A stretch of DNA of 64,000 nt from Gordionus sp. m RMFG-2023 (GCF_954871325.1 NC_088775.1:13741561-13805560), one strand, 5' to 3'. Shown: positions 34,275 to 47,465, counted from the first letter of the stretch. Program-made: numbers and translations. Notes: generated by a model not told the origin, from the sequence alone.

Positions 34275-35280
34275 GCTGCTTATCAAGAAATCTTAAGCTA
34301 ACTGAAAAGTTTATAGGAAAAATTACTTTATGTTTAGAGAAATGATAAATTAAAATGAACATTCTAAAATATAATAATACTTTAGTATTATATTTATAAT
34401 ATATTAAAGTGTATTCACGGCAAATCAAATAAAATAACACAATTTATGGCTTGACCCTTGATTTTATAAAATCTCGTGTACTATTATCATCTGTATTTTT
34501 TTTTTTTAAATGTTAAATTATAGATTGCCTAGATATGGCCCTCAATGTGCCAATTTTAATCATTTTTGAATTTTTAAATTTTAATATCTACAGTTGTTGA
34601 ACTAGCATATTTATTCAAAAATATTTTATAACTTATTAATAACTTTTTAGTTATAAATTTTTTAATGACTAAAATATTTATAAGAAAATATCGGACGGAG
34701 AAAACAGAAAATAAGTATAAACGGAAATTTGTACTTTTAAATCACTAAATATTAAAATATACTATATGCTACTTAGATCTATCACATTGTTAAGATGAGT
34801 CCCAGCATATATATTGGTTTCTTAAATTTTTTTATCTGTATATTAAAAATATTATTTAAAAGATAGATTACTTTGAAAATCTTTTATCATTTTTTGAATA
34901 TGTTGTCTATATTTATCTAAAATGTTTTCATATAAAGGAATTTAATAATAAAAAGTACCATCTTGTTTAATTTGATTTAGAGTGTCACAGAAGGATTTCT
35001 TTTAACCAATAAGGTGGTTCATGTTGGAAATTTATATAATTTCTTTATTAAATTGTAATGTACTTATAATAAATATTTACTTCATAGTTTGTTTTACACA
35101 ACAGTAATTAAGATTAATTTGGAATTTAAAAGATGATAATATAAAAAAATATATAATAATTATTGACATCAGAGTCAGACATCTCCTATGTCCTATACCC
35201 TTGATCATCAATCGTTCCATTTTGACATATATAGAAACTCTTAGATTGAGCGGCTTACATTTTTCAAAAACTTCGAAACG
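34275..35280. other. No gene seen; includes presumed IMP4 promoter
   Basis: AT-rich sequence. The last few hundred bases should hold the IMP4 promoter and 5' UTR, but no core element is recognisable. Confidence 0.4.
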
Positions 35281-38200
35281 ATGGTGAGAAATAGTATTGT
35301 TAAAAAACCCGATTTAGATTGATTTTTTAAAACGGCCCGACTAAGATTTTAGCTAAAATAATGTTATATAAGCATCGTGATTTAGCAAATAGATGTCCAA
35401 GCATTTCCGCCAGCTATGAACAAAATCCTTATGCTTACATAATGCTGTTTTGATTACAATATTAGCCAGGTCGTTTTATAATATCGGGCTTTTTAACAAC
35501 ACTATTGAGAAACATTATTTTTTATATTATTAAATTCAAATTGAAATTATATTTAGATAAGAAGAAATATTCGGTTGCGTAGAGAATACTTATATAAAAA
35601 ATCAATAGAACAGAAGCTAACATCAATTAAAGAGAAAAAAGAAAGATTAAAACAATGTATTGAGGATAATCACGTTATTGATACTGACTTGAAATACAAA
35701 GCACTAGAACTCGAAAAATCATTAGAATGGGAAAATCAAAATTTACAAAGTAATTAATAATTATTATTTATATACTTATTCTGATGTTTTTCAATATTTC
35801 TTTAAATTTATATTAATAAAATTCTAACTCATCTAAGAGAATTCAATCTTAATTCTACATTTATACATATACTCATATTCCTAGCCATGATTTTTCTAAC
35901 AGGGTTGCTTTAGGTGCCACCTACATTCCTTCATTAATTCTATTGAAATGATTTACACCTTTAGTTGTATATTTTTTTAAATTAATTCTTGTTTTCTACT
36001 CTTTTAATGCTTTTTTATTTTAAAATTATTATTTTAAAAAATTGCCCTTTATAATCCTAACACTGCATACATTTTTGGGGAGATGATGGCAGGAATGCAG
36101 GGTGATTTTTATTATTTAAAATTTTATTTAAAAAACTTCCAAATTGGGAAAAGGGCTTTCTACATTGGATATGCAGATGGGTAAATTATTAGACTAGGCA
36201 ATTTTTGCTAAAAAATGTTTTTAAAAAATAATATTATTTTTAAATGTATTGAACTAAATCTGTCAAATTTTTCTTATTCTTTAAGAAGATTGAATATTTT
36301 TATTAGTGCTTTTAACTAGGTAAGCTTTTTTGACCTTAACTTGGTGTTATATCTAAACATTTTACCTCTGAGTCTGACCCTAAAGTTGATTATTGATTGC
36401 CAATCTACTACCATACCACCACAGGTCAACTTTAAAGTCATCTTTGGCTTTAGAAAAATTTTAAAAAAAACCTCCACATAGTTTTCAATTGGGTTGTAAA
36501 TTTTTAGTAGTATAATATAATCAGGTGCTTAACTAAGGTGGATAGGAGGGGTCACAAATTTGTATTAGTCTAATAAAAAAATTCTACCTACTTGCCCCCC
36601 CCCCACCCACACTTTTCCCCAAAAATGTATGTTATAATTAAAAATTTAGAGATTGTAGAGGTTATTGCAGTTTAATATCCTTAATATTTTTTCAAAAAAA
36701 TGGAAAATAATTTCTAAAATTATAAGGATTAATATTCAAAAAAAATTAAAACATGCGAAGTTCGTAGTATAATAATGATAAAAAAAATTTAAAATATTCA
36801 AATATATACTAATATTACATTATTATACCATAATAATCCAAGATTTCGATAAAAATAAATATTCAAAATATTTAACTGTACAAATAAAATCTTATTCAAA
36901 TTTATAACTTATAAAAATAATTATTTAAATACAAAAAAACAAGTTATTACAACAATGTATACATTATACTATAAGTAAGAATATGTAAGAAAAAGTTAAT
37001 AAATTTAAAATAATAACTAATATTCAAAATTTTTACAATAAGTATACCTAAAGACCTCTAATAAAATGTATGAGAAATCCCCTAACCCCGCCCACACCCG
37101 CCCATCTAAGTGGGCGAGCGGGTGGGCGGGTAAGCAAAATCCTGAATAGCCATGATGTTATGTTATTTGCAAAAAGTATTTAGTCTTGACTCTGTGAAAA
37201 ATGAATATTATCTTTTTATAATATATCAAATTAAATGTAAACAATTAATCAACATAATCTCATAGTTGACCATTATTTTTAAAAGTGGGTGACTTAGTAA
37301 TTGATGATCCAATATCAAAGCTATTGATAGTTTTGTTCATATTTTGGTAAAAATCTCTAGTAATAGGTAATTTTTTTTGGTGAAAATATTAACTCAGGTG
37401 ATTCAATGGAATATCTTATGGAAATTTTTAATCTAATTTGTAATGATGCTGATTTTTATTAATCTGGAATATAATTTAATGTTTACTTGTAATGTTAATT
37501 ATAATATTTTTAGTCCAGGTGGTCCATGCTCTATTTCCAGTTTTTATGTGGTGTAGAGTTTTGTTTGGTTGAAAATTGGCTCCAGGCTGATCAACAGAAT
37601 GTTAAACTAAGCTGTGTAACTGAAATAAAACATTATCATTTATTACCAAGCCATAACAGTTATAAAAAATGAAAGGATCGAACTGAAACGTTTATAGTTA
37701 AAATAGTTTTCTTGGTACTTTACCTTTTATTATCAGTCAAACAAACTGCTTTTGCACAGATGTAAGAGACATTTCCAATGTTAACCACTTTTTTATTTCT
37801 TAAAAATTGGCTAGAATTTTTGTCATCAATTATTAGCCGGCAAAATATCTTGGTACATAATTAATACCTTTATCAGATTGATAAATGAGGGATTATCGAT
37901 CAAGGAAATTGGCTGATCTATATCTATTATATAATTGATTGCCACTTTACTGGCCAATTTTTGAGAAACACCTAATATGAATGTTGTTGGATTGATTAAT
38001 TTGTTTGAATTAAAAATCGATTTTATTGCATTCTTTTATAGTACACCAAAATTATGTAGATATTTTTTCAATCTCTGAAATTTGAAGTGTGGATATTCGA
38101 ATTTAAAATAGTTATAATTTTATAAAATATATGAACAATACTTTTGGATATTTCTTTAGGTTAAAGTTGATTGATTTATTGTGTGATACATAATTTAAAT

Positions 38201-41200
38201 CCTGTAGTAAATATTTTATTGAGTTTTATCGTATTTCGTAAATTTGGGAAAAGGAAATTCGAGCAAATATAATTTTTTAACAAAAATATGATTGTTATCT
38301 TATCAAAATATTTTCTTCCATAAAATTTCAAAATTACATTAAAATATAAAGGATAATAATTTTAACATTAATAATGAAATTATAAATTAATTTTATTAAT
38401 TTTTATAGTGCATTTATAAAATATTATTATTAATTTTTTTATAGTAATTATGTAAAATTGAAAGTAGCGAAATAGCGCTATACTTAGTAGCTACTCTTTT
38501 AACTTTTAAAATAGCTCTTAACTTTAACAACTCTCCCTATCGATTCTACAACTTGAGTTAGAAAGCTTGTGGATAAATTTGAAACTAGGCCAGCGGCTTA
38601 AAATTATCTAAAAATTGGGAAAAAATACTTCCTTAATTTTTTTTAAGAATTTTTAACTATAAATGGGGTTAAATGGGCCACCACATTTAAAAAAATATAA
38701 TAGGATGTATAAACTTTGTTTGGATATTTTAGAATCCTTGTCGTTTTTGGTTAAATCTTTTATGAAGAAAAAACATTTTTTTCCATATATTGATTCTTAA
38801 TTAATATCTTTCAGAAATATACAAGAATTATGATGTCTTGAATTTGGGCCATGTACTTAGTTTGTGTGCGAATTGTCACCCAAATCTCAAGGGTCAGTTA
38901 GACTCGTGACCGATTTGACTTGCAATGAAAATGGCCCATTACGTTGTGTATTATAGTGTTTTATATTTACTTTTTTTGCAAATGCTGTTTTTTTTTGATA
39001 AATGAATTCAGCATACTATATTTTTATTTATATCCACATTAAAAATGTTAAAGTATAATTCAGAATAATCATTTATATATGCATTATTACTTCGTGATTT
39101 TCCGATTTAAAATATAAGGAATTCTTTTTATAATGAATGCTTTCCTAAACATTTTTGAAAAAAAATGGATTTAGAACATTATAATACTGCGGCCAACGAT
39201 TTGGTAAAATATTCTGTCTAATGAAATTAAACGTTAAAATAATATCTATTTTTTTTAAAAAAAATACACCATTAAGATCCTGAAATCGACGATGAGTATA
39301 GATACGCTGGAGTTGAAGATCCTAAAATAATGATCACTACCTCGAGGGATCCTAGTTCAAAATTGAAACAATTTACAAAAGTGAATTTATTAATTTTGAA
39401 TTTGATTTTTTAAATATTTTTTTTTTACAATTCTTTAAATTATAGGAATTAAAATTGATATTCCCGAATTCGCAGAGAATGAATCGTGGTCGGTACGAAA
39501 TAAAAATGCTCCTGGAGGCTTGCAAGGAGAATAAAGTCACCGATTTTATCTTAGTCCACGAACATAGAGGACAGCCAGGTATGTAATATAAACAGCCTAT
39601 TATTTATGATATTTATTGCTATTTTATAATATGAGATGTACCCGATAGTTTAAATTTTTAATCGATAACATAAAACATGCTGAAAAATGATAATTATCCT
39701 CATAAATAGACATCGATACCCGTCAAAAATGCGGTATTCCAACGTTGATATATTCGTATAATCGCTCCAAAAATTGTATAAGTTGGAGAGGGGAGATATA
39801 TCTTTTCCGAAAAGAAATTATTATGATAAAAATAACTAAATATTTCAAAATGTTAAATTTACAATTTAATCACCCTTGCTATTTCTATTTTTTTTTGAAA
39901 AATATCCCTAAAAGCTTTTGATAGCTGAAGAATACCCCTAAATTTCAGTATATTTTTTTTTATATTTAATAAACCTAGTGTAAAATACTTATATTTTCTC
40001 AATCGTCATTTTCATCATAATATCTTCTACAAATTTTTCAGATAACATTCAAATATGTCATTTACCATTCGGTCCTACGGCTTACTTCACCTTATCGAAT
40101 GTCGTTATGAGGCACGATATTCCGGATATAGGAACCATGTCCGAAGCTTATCCCCATCTCGTATTCCACAATTTTAAAACTAACCTGGGTAAAAGGGTCA
40201 CGAATATTCTCAAATACCTATTTCCGGTTCCCAAGGAGGATAGTAAACGCATCGTAACTTTTTTTAATCTGCGCGACAATATCTCATTTCGGTTTAGTTT
40301 ATTTTTTTTAGATTTGTAACTATCTTGAAAAATGATGCTAACATATAATTAACATGTGTTCTAACTCTAACATTTTTTTAAAATTTTTATCAGCTGAGCG
40401 GTTTTTAATATCGCAATTCTATGCTTAAGAACCCACATGAATTAAATCTCGAAATTTTTATTTATTGGTAAAAGTGGGTTTTCGTTCTAAATTGCTAAAA
40501 ACAAGAAGAAATTGGGAATCTCGCTTAATCTCCTACAAAAATTTTTAAGTAAATTTGAAATTATTTATAGATGTCAAAGATACACTTGTATTTAAATTGA
40601 GTTTTTTTTAAAATAAATAGATAAAAATGATGGAAATATGATCAATATACCTAAGTGTTGTTCCCAGTTCCTCCATTTTAATCGATTTTCAATAATACTT
40701 TTAAAATTTTCTAGGAGCGTAATTTCCAATTTTTTTTAACGATTTAGAACCTATCCCTAAAAAATGGAATCAGTAAGAACTATATAATAATTAAGCTACG
40801 ATTTATTAAGAATAAAATGTTATTTTAGGGACTCGGAACAGGATCTCGCTCCAATCCGTTTTTTTTTAAATTTAGATTTGCTTTTCCAATTTTTATCGTT
40901 TCCCGCGTTTCTCTTATACTATGACATTTTTGGGATCCCCGGTTATTTTATTTATTTTTTATAGAGATTTTATTATTTATATTTATTAGACATCATTCCT
41001 ACAAGAAAGAAGACAAGATCAAATTGTCCGAAGTTGGTCCTAGATTTGAAATGAAATGTAAACTTGCTAAATTTTTTTACTCTTTTTAATTAATTTTTTT
41101 TAAAAAAATAATAAAATTTAAATATTTAAAGTGTATGAAATCAAATTAGGAACTCTTGACACTGCTCAAATATCTGATTCAGAATGGAGTTTAAAACCTT

Positions 41201-41244
41201 ATATGAATACCGCCAAAAAACGCCAGTTTTTGAGTGATGAATAA
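35281..41244 (+). CDS. IMP4: IMP4, U3 snoRNP / SSU processome protein (287 aa), 7 exons
   Basis: IMP4 is a Brix-domain nucleolar protein that binds U3 snoRNA with IMP3 and MPP10 and is needed for early 18S rRNA processing. Exons: 35281-35283 (only the ATG), 35557-35749, 39277-39380, 39446-39578, 40042-40291, 40990-41057, 41132-41244; all GT-AG, phases consistent, 864 nt. Length is close to human IMP4 (291 aa). Seen: [15 protein letters not shown] at the start, [96 protein letters not shown], and the end [12 protein letters not shown]. The start is chosen because ATG|GTGAGA precedes the only in-phase acceptor, and human IMP4 begins [14 protein letters not shown]. Intron 1 holds a MITE; intron 2 is 3.5 kb. 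Confidence 0.95.
35292..35504. mobile_element. hAT-type MITE, TAGTGTTG family, copy 5 (IMP4 intron 1)
   Basis: A 213-bp element, left TAGTATTGTTAAAAAACCCGA, right end mirrored. Flanking 8-mers GTGAGAAA (35284-35291) and TTGAGAAA (35505-35512) agree at 7 of 8. The left copy starts exactly at the first base of intron 1 and supplies the splice donor. Without the insertion the intron would be about 52 bp. Confidence 0.9.
35750..39276. other. IMP4 intron 2
   Basis: A 3.5-kb AT-rich intron. A GC-rich perfect-looking hairpin lies at 37085-37131, and a C-rich tract at about 36592-36610. No coding exon fitting the IMP4 phases is missing between exons 2 and 3, and no TIR pair was found. Confidence 0.6.
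37085..37131. repeat. GC-rich hairpin in IMP4 intron 2
   Basis: The left arm CCCGCCCACACCCGCCCA and the right arm TGGGCGAGCGGGTGGGCGGG are inverted copies around a six-base loop (TCTAAG), with one bulge. It stands out sharply from the AT-rich surroundings. Confidence 0.85.
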
Positions 41245-41428
41245 AGATTGTAGTTATATTATATTATAAATGTTATTTCGTGTTGTAATATAATAATAAA
41301 AAATTGAATGAATTATGACCATTTTTTATAGTATTTATTTTGTTTTCATTCTAATTCGCTAAAAACATATTAAAAAATTGGGAATTTTGCTTATATCTCC
41401 TAGAAATTTTTTTTAAATTAATATTAAT

Positions 41429-41609
41429 CATAGACCTGGTCGTATTTTAATTTTTTTAAATATACCCAGGCCGGGCTGTATATATTAAAACCAAATATTT
41501 GAAATAGCCATTATTAGCTATATATAATTATTTTAAAAAATCCAGGCCGGGCCTGAAAATTTTTTTTAAAAAATCTGTGCCGTGCAAATGGTACCTCTGT
41601 AGGTCTCTG
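41429..41609. mobile_element. hAT-type MITE, 181 bp
   Basis: Flanked by a perfect 8-bp duplication ATATTAAT (41421-41428, 41610-41617). Ends CATAGACCT and (inward) CAGAGACCT. The interior has mirrored GGCCGGGC stretches and resembles the interior of the MITE at 25183-25496. Confidence 0.8.
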
Positions 41610-41889
41610 ATATTAATAGATGGTATGGAAGTAAACAATAGTATGTAAATTGGGTTTTTTTTAAAAAAAATTTCTAAACATAGGGGAAATATCATCAATA
41701 TTCCCAAAAATTGTTTCCAATTCTAGGAACAATGATGATATTTCCTCACTTTTTAGAAAACTCAATTTAGGTTTACTTCCTTGGCATCCATCAATATTAC
41801 TTTGAAAATTTTCTCAGAGATATATGCAAGATTCCCAAATTTTAGCGATTTAGAACTTATCCCATTTATTTTGGTTATTAAAATAAGTG

Positions 41890-42082
41890 TAGTGTTACGG
41901 CTCGATTTGGCTAATTTTAAATTAAGATTTTTGTCAAAATAATATAATGCAAACCTCTAAATTTCGTTAATAGATGTCTAAATCTTTCTGCCATCTATAA
42001 ACAAAATCTTCGAATTTGCATAATATTTTTAACGCATATATTGGGTTCGCCTTTTTAAAGATCGAGCCGTTTAAGAATCATA
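41890..42082. mobile_element. hAT-type MITE, TAGTGTTG family, copy 6
   Basis: Left end TAGTGTTACGGCTCGATTTGG, right end mirrors it (GATCGAGCCG...). Flanking 8-mers AATAAGTG and AATCGATG agree at 6 of 8. Confidence 0.8.
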
Positions 42083-42688
42083 AATCGATGTCAAAATAAC
42101 ATTACAAAGGTCGCAGACCGGACGCGGTATGGAAGGGAAGTTTAGTTCTCCAGAAATGTCGATTTAAAAACAGAAAATTTGTACCGCACACAAGTTTTAT
42201 CATCTATTTAAAATTCTGAAAGCTTAATATTTACGATTAAAATTTTATTTTAGAAAAAGGCTCTGGTAATCTACTGAAAATATTTGTTTGATCTATACCA
42301 ATCTGCCGTAAACCTTGAGAAGTGAAACAAAGAAAACGTTAGTTAATTTTAAATTATAAATAAAATGAAATTATAATACAGAATCAAGACTCCTAGTTAT
42401 TATAGTAAACGCTTTTCAAATAAAGGATAGTAATTTGTCGAATTAATATTTTTAAAATAAACATAACGGCTCCGTCGTTAATAAAAAATCAAATAGTCGT
42501 TGTTTAGCAAATTTTTCTATCTGGACTGACATATATCATGACCCGTCTAATAGAAGTATACTAATTTTATATGATTGTACCTAGAAGTCATCACGTTTTT
42601 ACACCATTATATCCCTACTATCTTTGTCTATTTAGAACTAGTAGATCACTATTAGCTAGGTGCTGATCTCTATAATAAAAGGGGTATC

Positions 42689-45519
42689 GTATTCCATATT
42701 AAATCAACCAAAAAAGTCGATTCTCAACCCGACCCCCTTCGATTTTTTAAAAAATTCTAGTAAAAATATAAAATTTTAATTCTCAACTCAGCTTACTTCA
42801 TGAGATATGGCCATCTTTAGAAAGGCGGAAATTCCTAAATACGCTATATTTAATTTTAAATATCTCAAAAAGTAATTAAGCTAAAGACATGATTTTAATT
42901 TTATTAAATAGCTCCTTATTATGATATAAAATTTATTTTATTGAAAAAAGTATATTACCAAAAACCGGAAATGGGTATAAAATAAAAATGGCTCTTTTTT
43001 TCTTTTAAATTTTTTACAGATAGACATTATACTTCTTAATATTTGTACAAAATCCTAGATTGGGACGAGTACTGGGCCAAAAATTATTACACTTTAAATA
43101 TAAGTGATATGGCTTAAATCTTATATTATACTAAATGTATAGTAATTTACAAAACAAATAAAAAGAAAATTCATTTGGGATCGGGTTGGATATATTTTTT
43201 TATAAATCTTTCTGGCCGTGTTATAAAAATTAGGCCCTATGCAGATCACTAGTAAACATTGTGTCATATTTAGCACATTAGCTATTTTATTTTAGAAGGA
43301 AAATTATTGTAAAAATATTTATAACTTTATTTAGCTAATTAATGGGAAATTAATATTCTAATAAACATATTAGCATTTGGCCATTAAAAATCTATTTTCA
43401 AAATTGATTTCCATTCTTAAATATTCTACGTTGCTAACAAATATATAATTAATTCTCGTGATATTAGTTCTCGCATAATTATATAAGTCAATAGGAGATA
43501 TTATATGATTTTCATGAGGGCGTTGCAGGCTTGCTCTAGCCGCCATCCTCTTAGTAATTCCCCCTAAACTATCACAAGGGTTTTGCCATGTGCAGTTGCA
43601 AAAAAATGCCATTCTGCCTTGATCCCAAAATAATTATAATGGTTGTAGAGGTTTATAAAGTTTTTTTTGTTTTTATACTGGGTAACAGCTCCATCAGAAA
43701 ATAAAATTATTGAAATCTTATCAAATTTTTCAAGAATAAAATTAATTTTATTTGAAATAAATGAAAAGAACAATTGTGTTTGAGACAATCTGATATAATC
43801 ACATAACTTAAACGTTTGATGATATCGCCTTCGCCGTAATAAATCATTAAAGGATGAAGTGTTGCCTGAATATTAGTCAACCTTGAGCGTGATCTTGAAC
43901 TACAAAAGCGTAGTTCTCTGCAAAATCAGATATTATTAGATATTCCCCATCCTTCAAATTCGATTTTAATGACTTAAAAAATGAAAATTGTTCCGAAGAA
44001 ATAAATGCATGAGGAATTAAAATATTTAATTTTTCAATCAAATACTCAACAAATGCGTTGGCGGACTTTGTTAAAGTTTCGAGTGTAGTACGGTCAGCTG
44101 CCAATTATTGTTTAATTAAATGTTATATAATCTATGGCATTATTATCAAACAAAAGTGTAGTCTTTCTTTAAGTTCCAAAGTGCCGGGACACATTTGGCA
44201 TTTCCTTAAGTTACAGCAAGGTTGGGGTGGATTGCATAGACTTCGCGCAATGTAATGTTATAATCTTTTAAGGGAGGAAATGGAAAGTTATGCTGGTTTG
44301 CAGTTAACTTATCTAATTTACCACCAATTATAATTAACTTAAAATTAATAGAAGGTAATGTGATAGGGATCGTAGAAGTAAAAGGTAAGATGCGATTTGT
44401 TGAATATTTTTTTAATTTTTTCCAGCAAGAACTACAAATTTTTTGATTAATAGAATTCACTTGTATCATCCATTGTAAACACCTCTAAGATCGTAACATA
44501 TTGATTGATATTTTATTCGAAATTTGTTGCAGCATTTGACAGGAATTGTAGACATTTAAAATATAATTTTTTTAAAATTAATAAATCTAATTTCTTAGAA
44601 AAATGGCTATGTAAAATTAATCAATAAAAATGACGGCTGTTGCCGTTGGAATATAATTATTTTAATTAATTATAAGTAGATTAAAATAATCTTTAAAATG
44701 AAAATATATATCTGACGATCACAATAAGAATTAAATTTCTGGCAATGAAAAATAAACTTCATCATTCATTCACAGAGTTGCCAGGTCAAATCTCGAATTT
44801 AAGAAGAAATTTGGGATGAATATAATCTTTAGGTTGGGGTGAAGAGATTATTGAGCTTACTTTTTATTATCATAGTTGTTACTTTTTACAAAATCTTATT
44901 ATTTATTCCTTATAATGCTTCCAAATTAAGGCGGTTTGCGTTATATTTAAAATAATACAATACAATTTGGTAAATGTTGTTTTGAGTTTTATAACATTTA
45001 AAAAATGCAAAATAATAAGATTTTTTAGGATTTTAGTATTAATGCTATTATTCAAATATGCCCACTTTAAAAAAAAATATTTACTCTATATTTGGTATAA
45101 TATAGGATTTAAGCCATACTACTTATATTTAAAGTGTAATAACTATTGACCCAATACTCGTCTCAATCTAGGATTTTGTACAAATATATAGAAGTATAAT
45201 GTCTATCTGTAAAAAAAATTTTATTGAAAAAAAAGAGCAATTTTTATTTTATAGCCATTTCCGGTTTTTGGTAATAGACTTTTTTTAATAAAATTAAAAT
45301 CATGTCTTTAGCTTAATTAATTTTTGAGATATTTAAAATTAAATATAGTGTATTTTGGAATGTCCGCGTTTCTAAAGATGACCATATCTCATGAAGTAAG
45401 CTGAGTTGAGAATTAAATTTTATATTTTTACTAGTTAGTGTATATACTACCATCATACAAATTTTAAAAAAAATCGAAGGGGGTCGGGTTGAATCTTCAG
45501 TTGATTTGATATGGAATAC
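42689..45519 (-). mobile_element. Long-TIR DNA element carrying an uncharacterised protein
   Basis: Two inverted arms of about 440-455 bp (42689-43143 and 45085-45519) start GTATTCCATAT(T/C)AAATCAAC and match along their whole length with scattered differences (for example AACCCGACCCCCTTCGATTTTTT, TTACTTCATGAGATATGG). Between them lies coding debris on the minus strand. Long arms are common in Mutator-like and some other DNA transposons. No target duplication could be identified. The superfamily is unknown to me. Confidence 0.85.
43370..44469 (-). pseudogene. Uncharacterised transposon-associated protein, broken
   Basis: Minus-strand fragments in order: ICSSCWKKLKKY (about 44440), a block ending GEYLIISDFAENYAFVVQDH (44104-43877), a block with ISIILFSDGAVTQYKNKKNF and GIKAEWHFFATAHGK (43788-43564), and RMAARASLQRP (about 43520). 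I recall the combination DFAENY...FSDGA(A/V)xQYKN...AEWHFFATxHGK...RLAARASLQRP from many invertebrate predicted proteins of unknown function. The conserved Asp residues (ISDF, FSDG) could be catalytic; that is inference. At least two shifts or stops and a probable internal loss near 43790-43880 break it. Confidence 0.7.
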
Positions 45520-46739
45520 AACATAAGCAACATAAGATAGAATGTTTGGAAATCCTTAAGATTTGAGGCGAGTTTAGGATCCATTTTTCTAATTGGTATA
45601 CGATTACCGGTAAAAAAACTAGTCTTATATATTTATTTTAAACTTTATAAGTAATGTATCGGATCTCAAAATTTAGACCTACAAAAGGTCATAGGTAGAA
45701 CTTTACACGGTTTAAGATCGTATTAGGTATTTAAAATCGAAAAACCTATATAATTGAAGTCAGCTTTTATACAGCTTCTTGCCACAACTTTAAGTTAATA
45801 GCAATACAAACTTTATTTGTGTCATTTTTTAAAAATATTTATTTTTAGGACTACGACATTCAACACTTAAAATTAGGCTTTAGAAAAATTTACTATTCCT
45901 AATTATACCAATCGAATAAAAATATTATATTTTATAATTTATTTTCTTTTGAAAAGGCTAAAAGAGAGTATTTAATTTATGACATGCCTGTTGAGGCGAA
46001 TTGCCTTAAAAAATATCCGCAAAAATCAGGTCGGATATGATTTTTATAATGTGTTTCAAAGATCGCCTGGGGGCATTTATATAATAAAATATGCACTATG
46101 AGATAGAAAAATATTCATGATTGCCAATGTATTTTCTTTTCGGACACAAATTTGGATTAGAGGTCAGCGAGGGTTGCCATCGAAATTTTAGAAAATTTTT
46201 TTGGCTCTGTTTTTATTATAATTTTATAAACAAGTTGCCCGACCAGTTATAATTTTTTATTTAAGTAAAAGACACAAATTTGCTTAATTATTATTGGAAG
46301 TTGTTCGCGTTCTCTCAACATCTAAGCGATGTCCCAACTCATCTTATTTTTGAAAATTAAAATTGAATTTCACGACGCTGGTCAAGACTATCTTAACCCA
46401 ATGATATCCTGGTTCTCTAAACTACCTGGAATAGAATGAGGTTTTGTAAGTTTTAGATTTTTTAAAAAAAACTTTTGGGTAGTGATCTGGGTCATCTTTT
46501 TTTTTAAAATTCAAAATATCTGTTTTAAATAGTGATCTTTTAGATTTAAAAAAAAATAGGAATATGTATACATTCATCTAGATTTTAAAGATTTTATCAC
46601 CTGACATCAAATTATATAATTTTTTTAATCAAAAAATGGTGTTTATGCTGCTCTGAAAAGAATTAAGAACCTAAATTAAATTGGGTTATAGGACGCAGCC
46701 TCAATATTTTTTCATTACATATAAAACTCGAGCCAAGTT
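45520..46739. other. No gene seen
   Basis: AT-rich. GAGGGTTGCCATCG at about 46169 resembles a hAT terminus and could be the left edge of the hAT that follows, but no matching right end was found. Confidence 0.4.
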
Positions 46740-46928
46740 TAAACAGTAAACATCGACGAAAACTAAGCACAATTACTTCTGACAATGGTGCAAATTTTGT
46801 CAAAGCTATAAAGTTCTTACAGCCTGAAATTGATTATGATATAAGGAGTGAATCAGCAGATGATGAAAATATGGATATGAAGTATTTATATATATAATCA
46901 CCGTAATCAAGAAATGAGTATAACATTA

Positions 46929-47008
46929 ATGTTAATTTTTGGTATCAACTTTCCTATCATCTTAATGTTAATTTTATTTTTGGTATCAACTTTCCTATCA
47001 TCTTAATG
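46929..47008. repeat. Tandem duplication, about 40-bp unit
   Basis: AATGTTAATTTT(ATTTT)TGGTATCAACTTTCC is repeated twice, the second with a five-base expansion, then a third partial start. Inside the decayed hAT. Confidence 0.85.
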
Positions 47009-47192
47009 TTAAATAAATCGAAGTAGACTATATACTTCTAATGTTAAATTATTTTTTTTAAAAAAAGAAAACTTTTTGAAAATTGATAGACAAACGTTCT
47101 TTTCAGTCACCCACCTTCTATATAATTTTGTAATACAATTCTTCTTATATATGAAACTATATTAATAAATATATCAATATTTATCTTTTTTT

Positions 47193-47465
47193 GGAAGCTC
47201 CAGAATTGGGAAAACAATTTCAAAATTATTATCGGTTGGCCAGGTTTGAGAAAAATTTTTAAAATTATATGGGTTGGGCTGGGCTTAGAAAATATTTTTA
47301 TAATATTATTTAATTGGAAGCTGAAAAAAATTTTAAAATTATTATCGGTTGGCCAGGAAGAAAATTTTTTAAAATTATAATGGGCCGGGCTGGGCTTGAA
47401 AAATATTTTTATAAATTATATTTACGCTTGTGGAAAATTTTTCAAATTATTATCAGCTTGGGTGT
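47193..47465. repeat. Tandem repeat, about 118-bp unit, 2.3 copies
   Basis: The stretch GGAAGCT...TTATTATCGGTTGGCCAGG ... GGGCTGGGCTT(A/G)AAAATATTT occurs at 47193 and again at 47316, with a partial third start near 47432. Inside the decayed hAT. Confidence 0.75.

Larger units (their letters stand above)
41245..42688. other. IMP4 downstream region with two MITEs
   Basis: Apart from the two MITEs listed separately (41429-41609, 41890-42082), AT-rich sequence with no exon seen. AATAAA-like sequence (TATAATAATAAAAAATTG) at about 41288-41306 may serve IMP4 polyadenylation. Confidence 0.4.

Noticed and set aside
35575-35757. IMP4 beginning at an internal Leu codon as an independent small protein
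   Set aside because: There is no ATG in this frame; it is IMP4 exon 2, entered through the acceptor at 35555-35556.
44967-45149. 60-codon plus-strand frame
   Set aside because: Lies mainly in the right TIR of the long-TIR element; chance frame.
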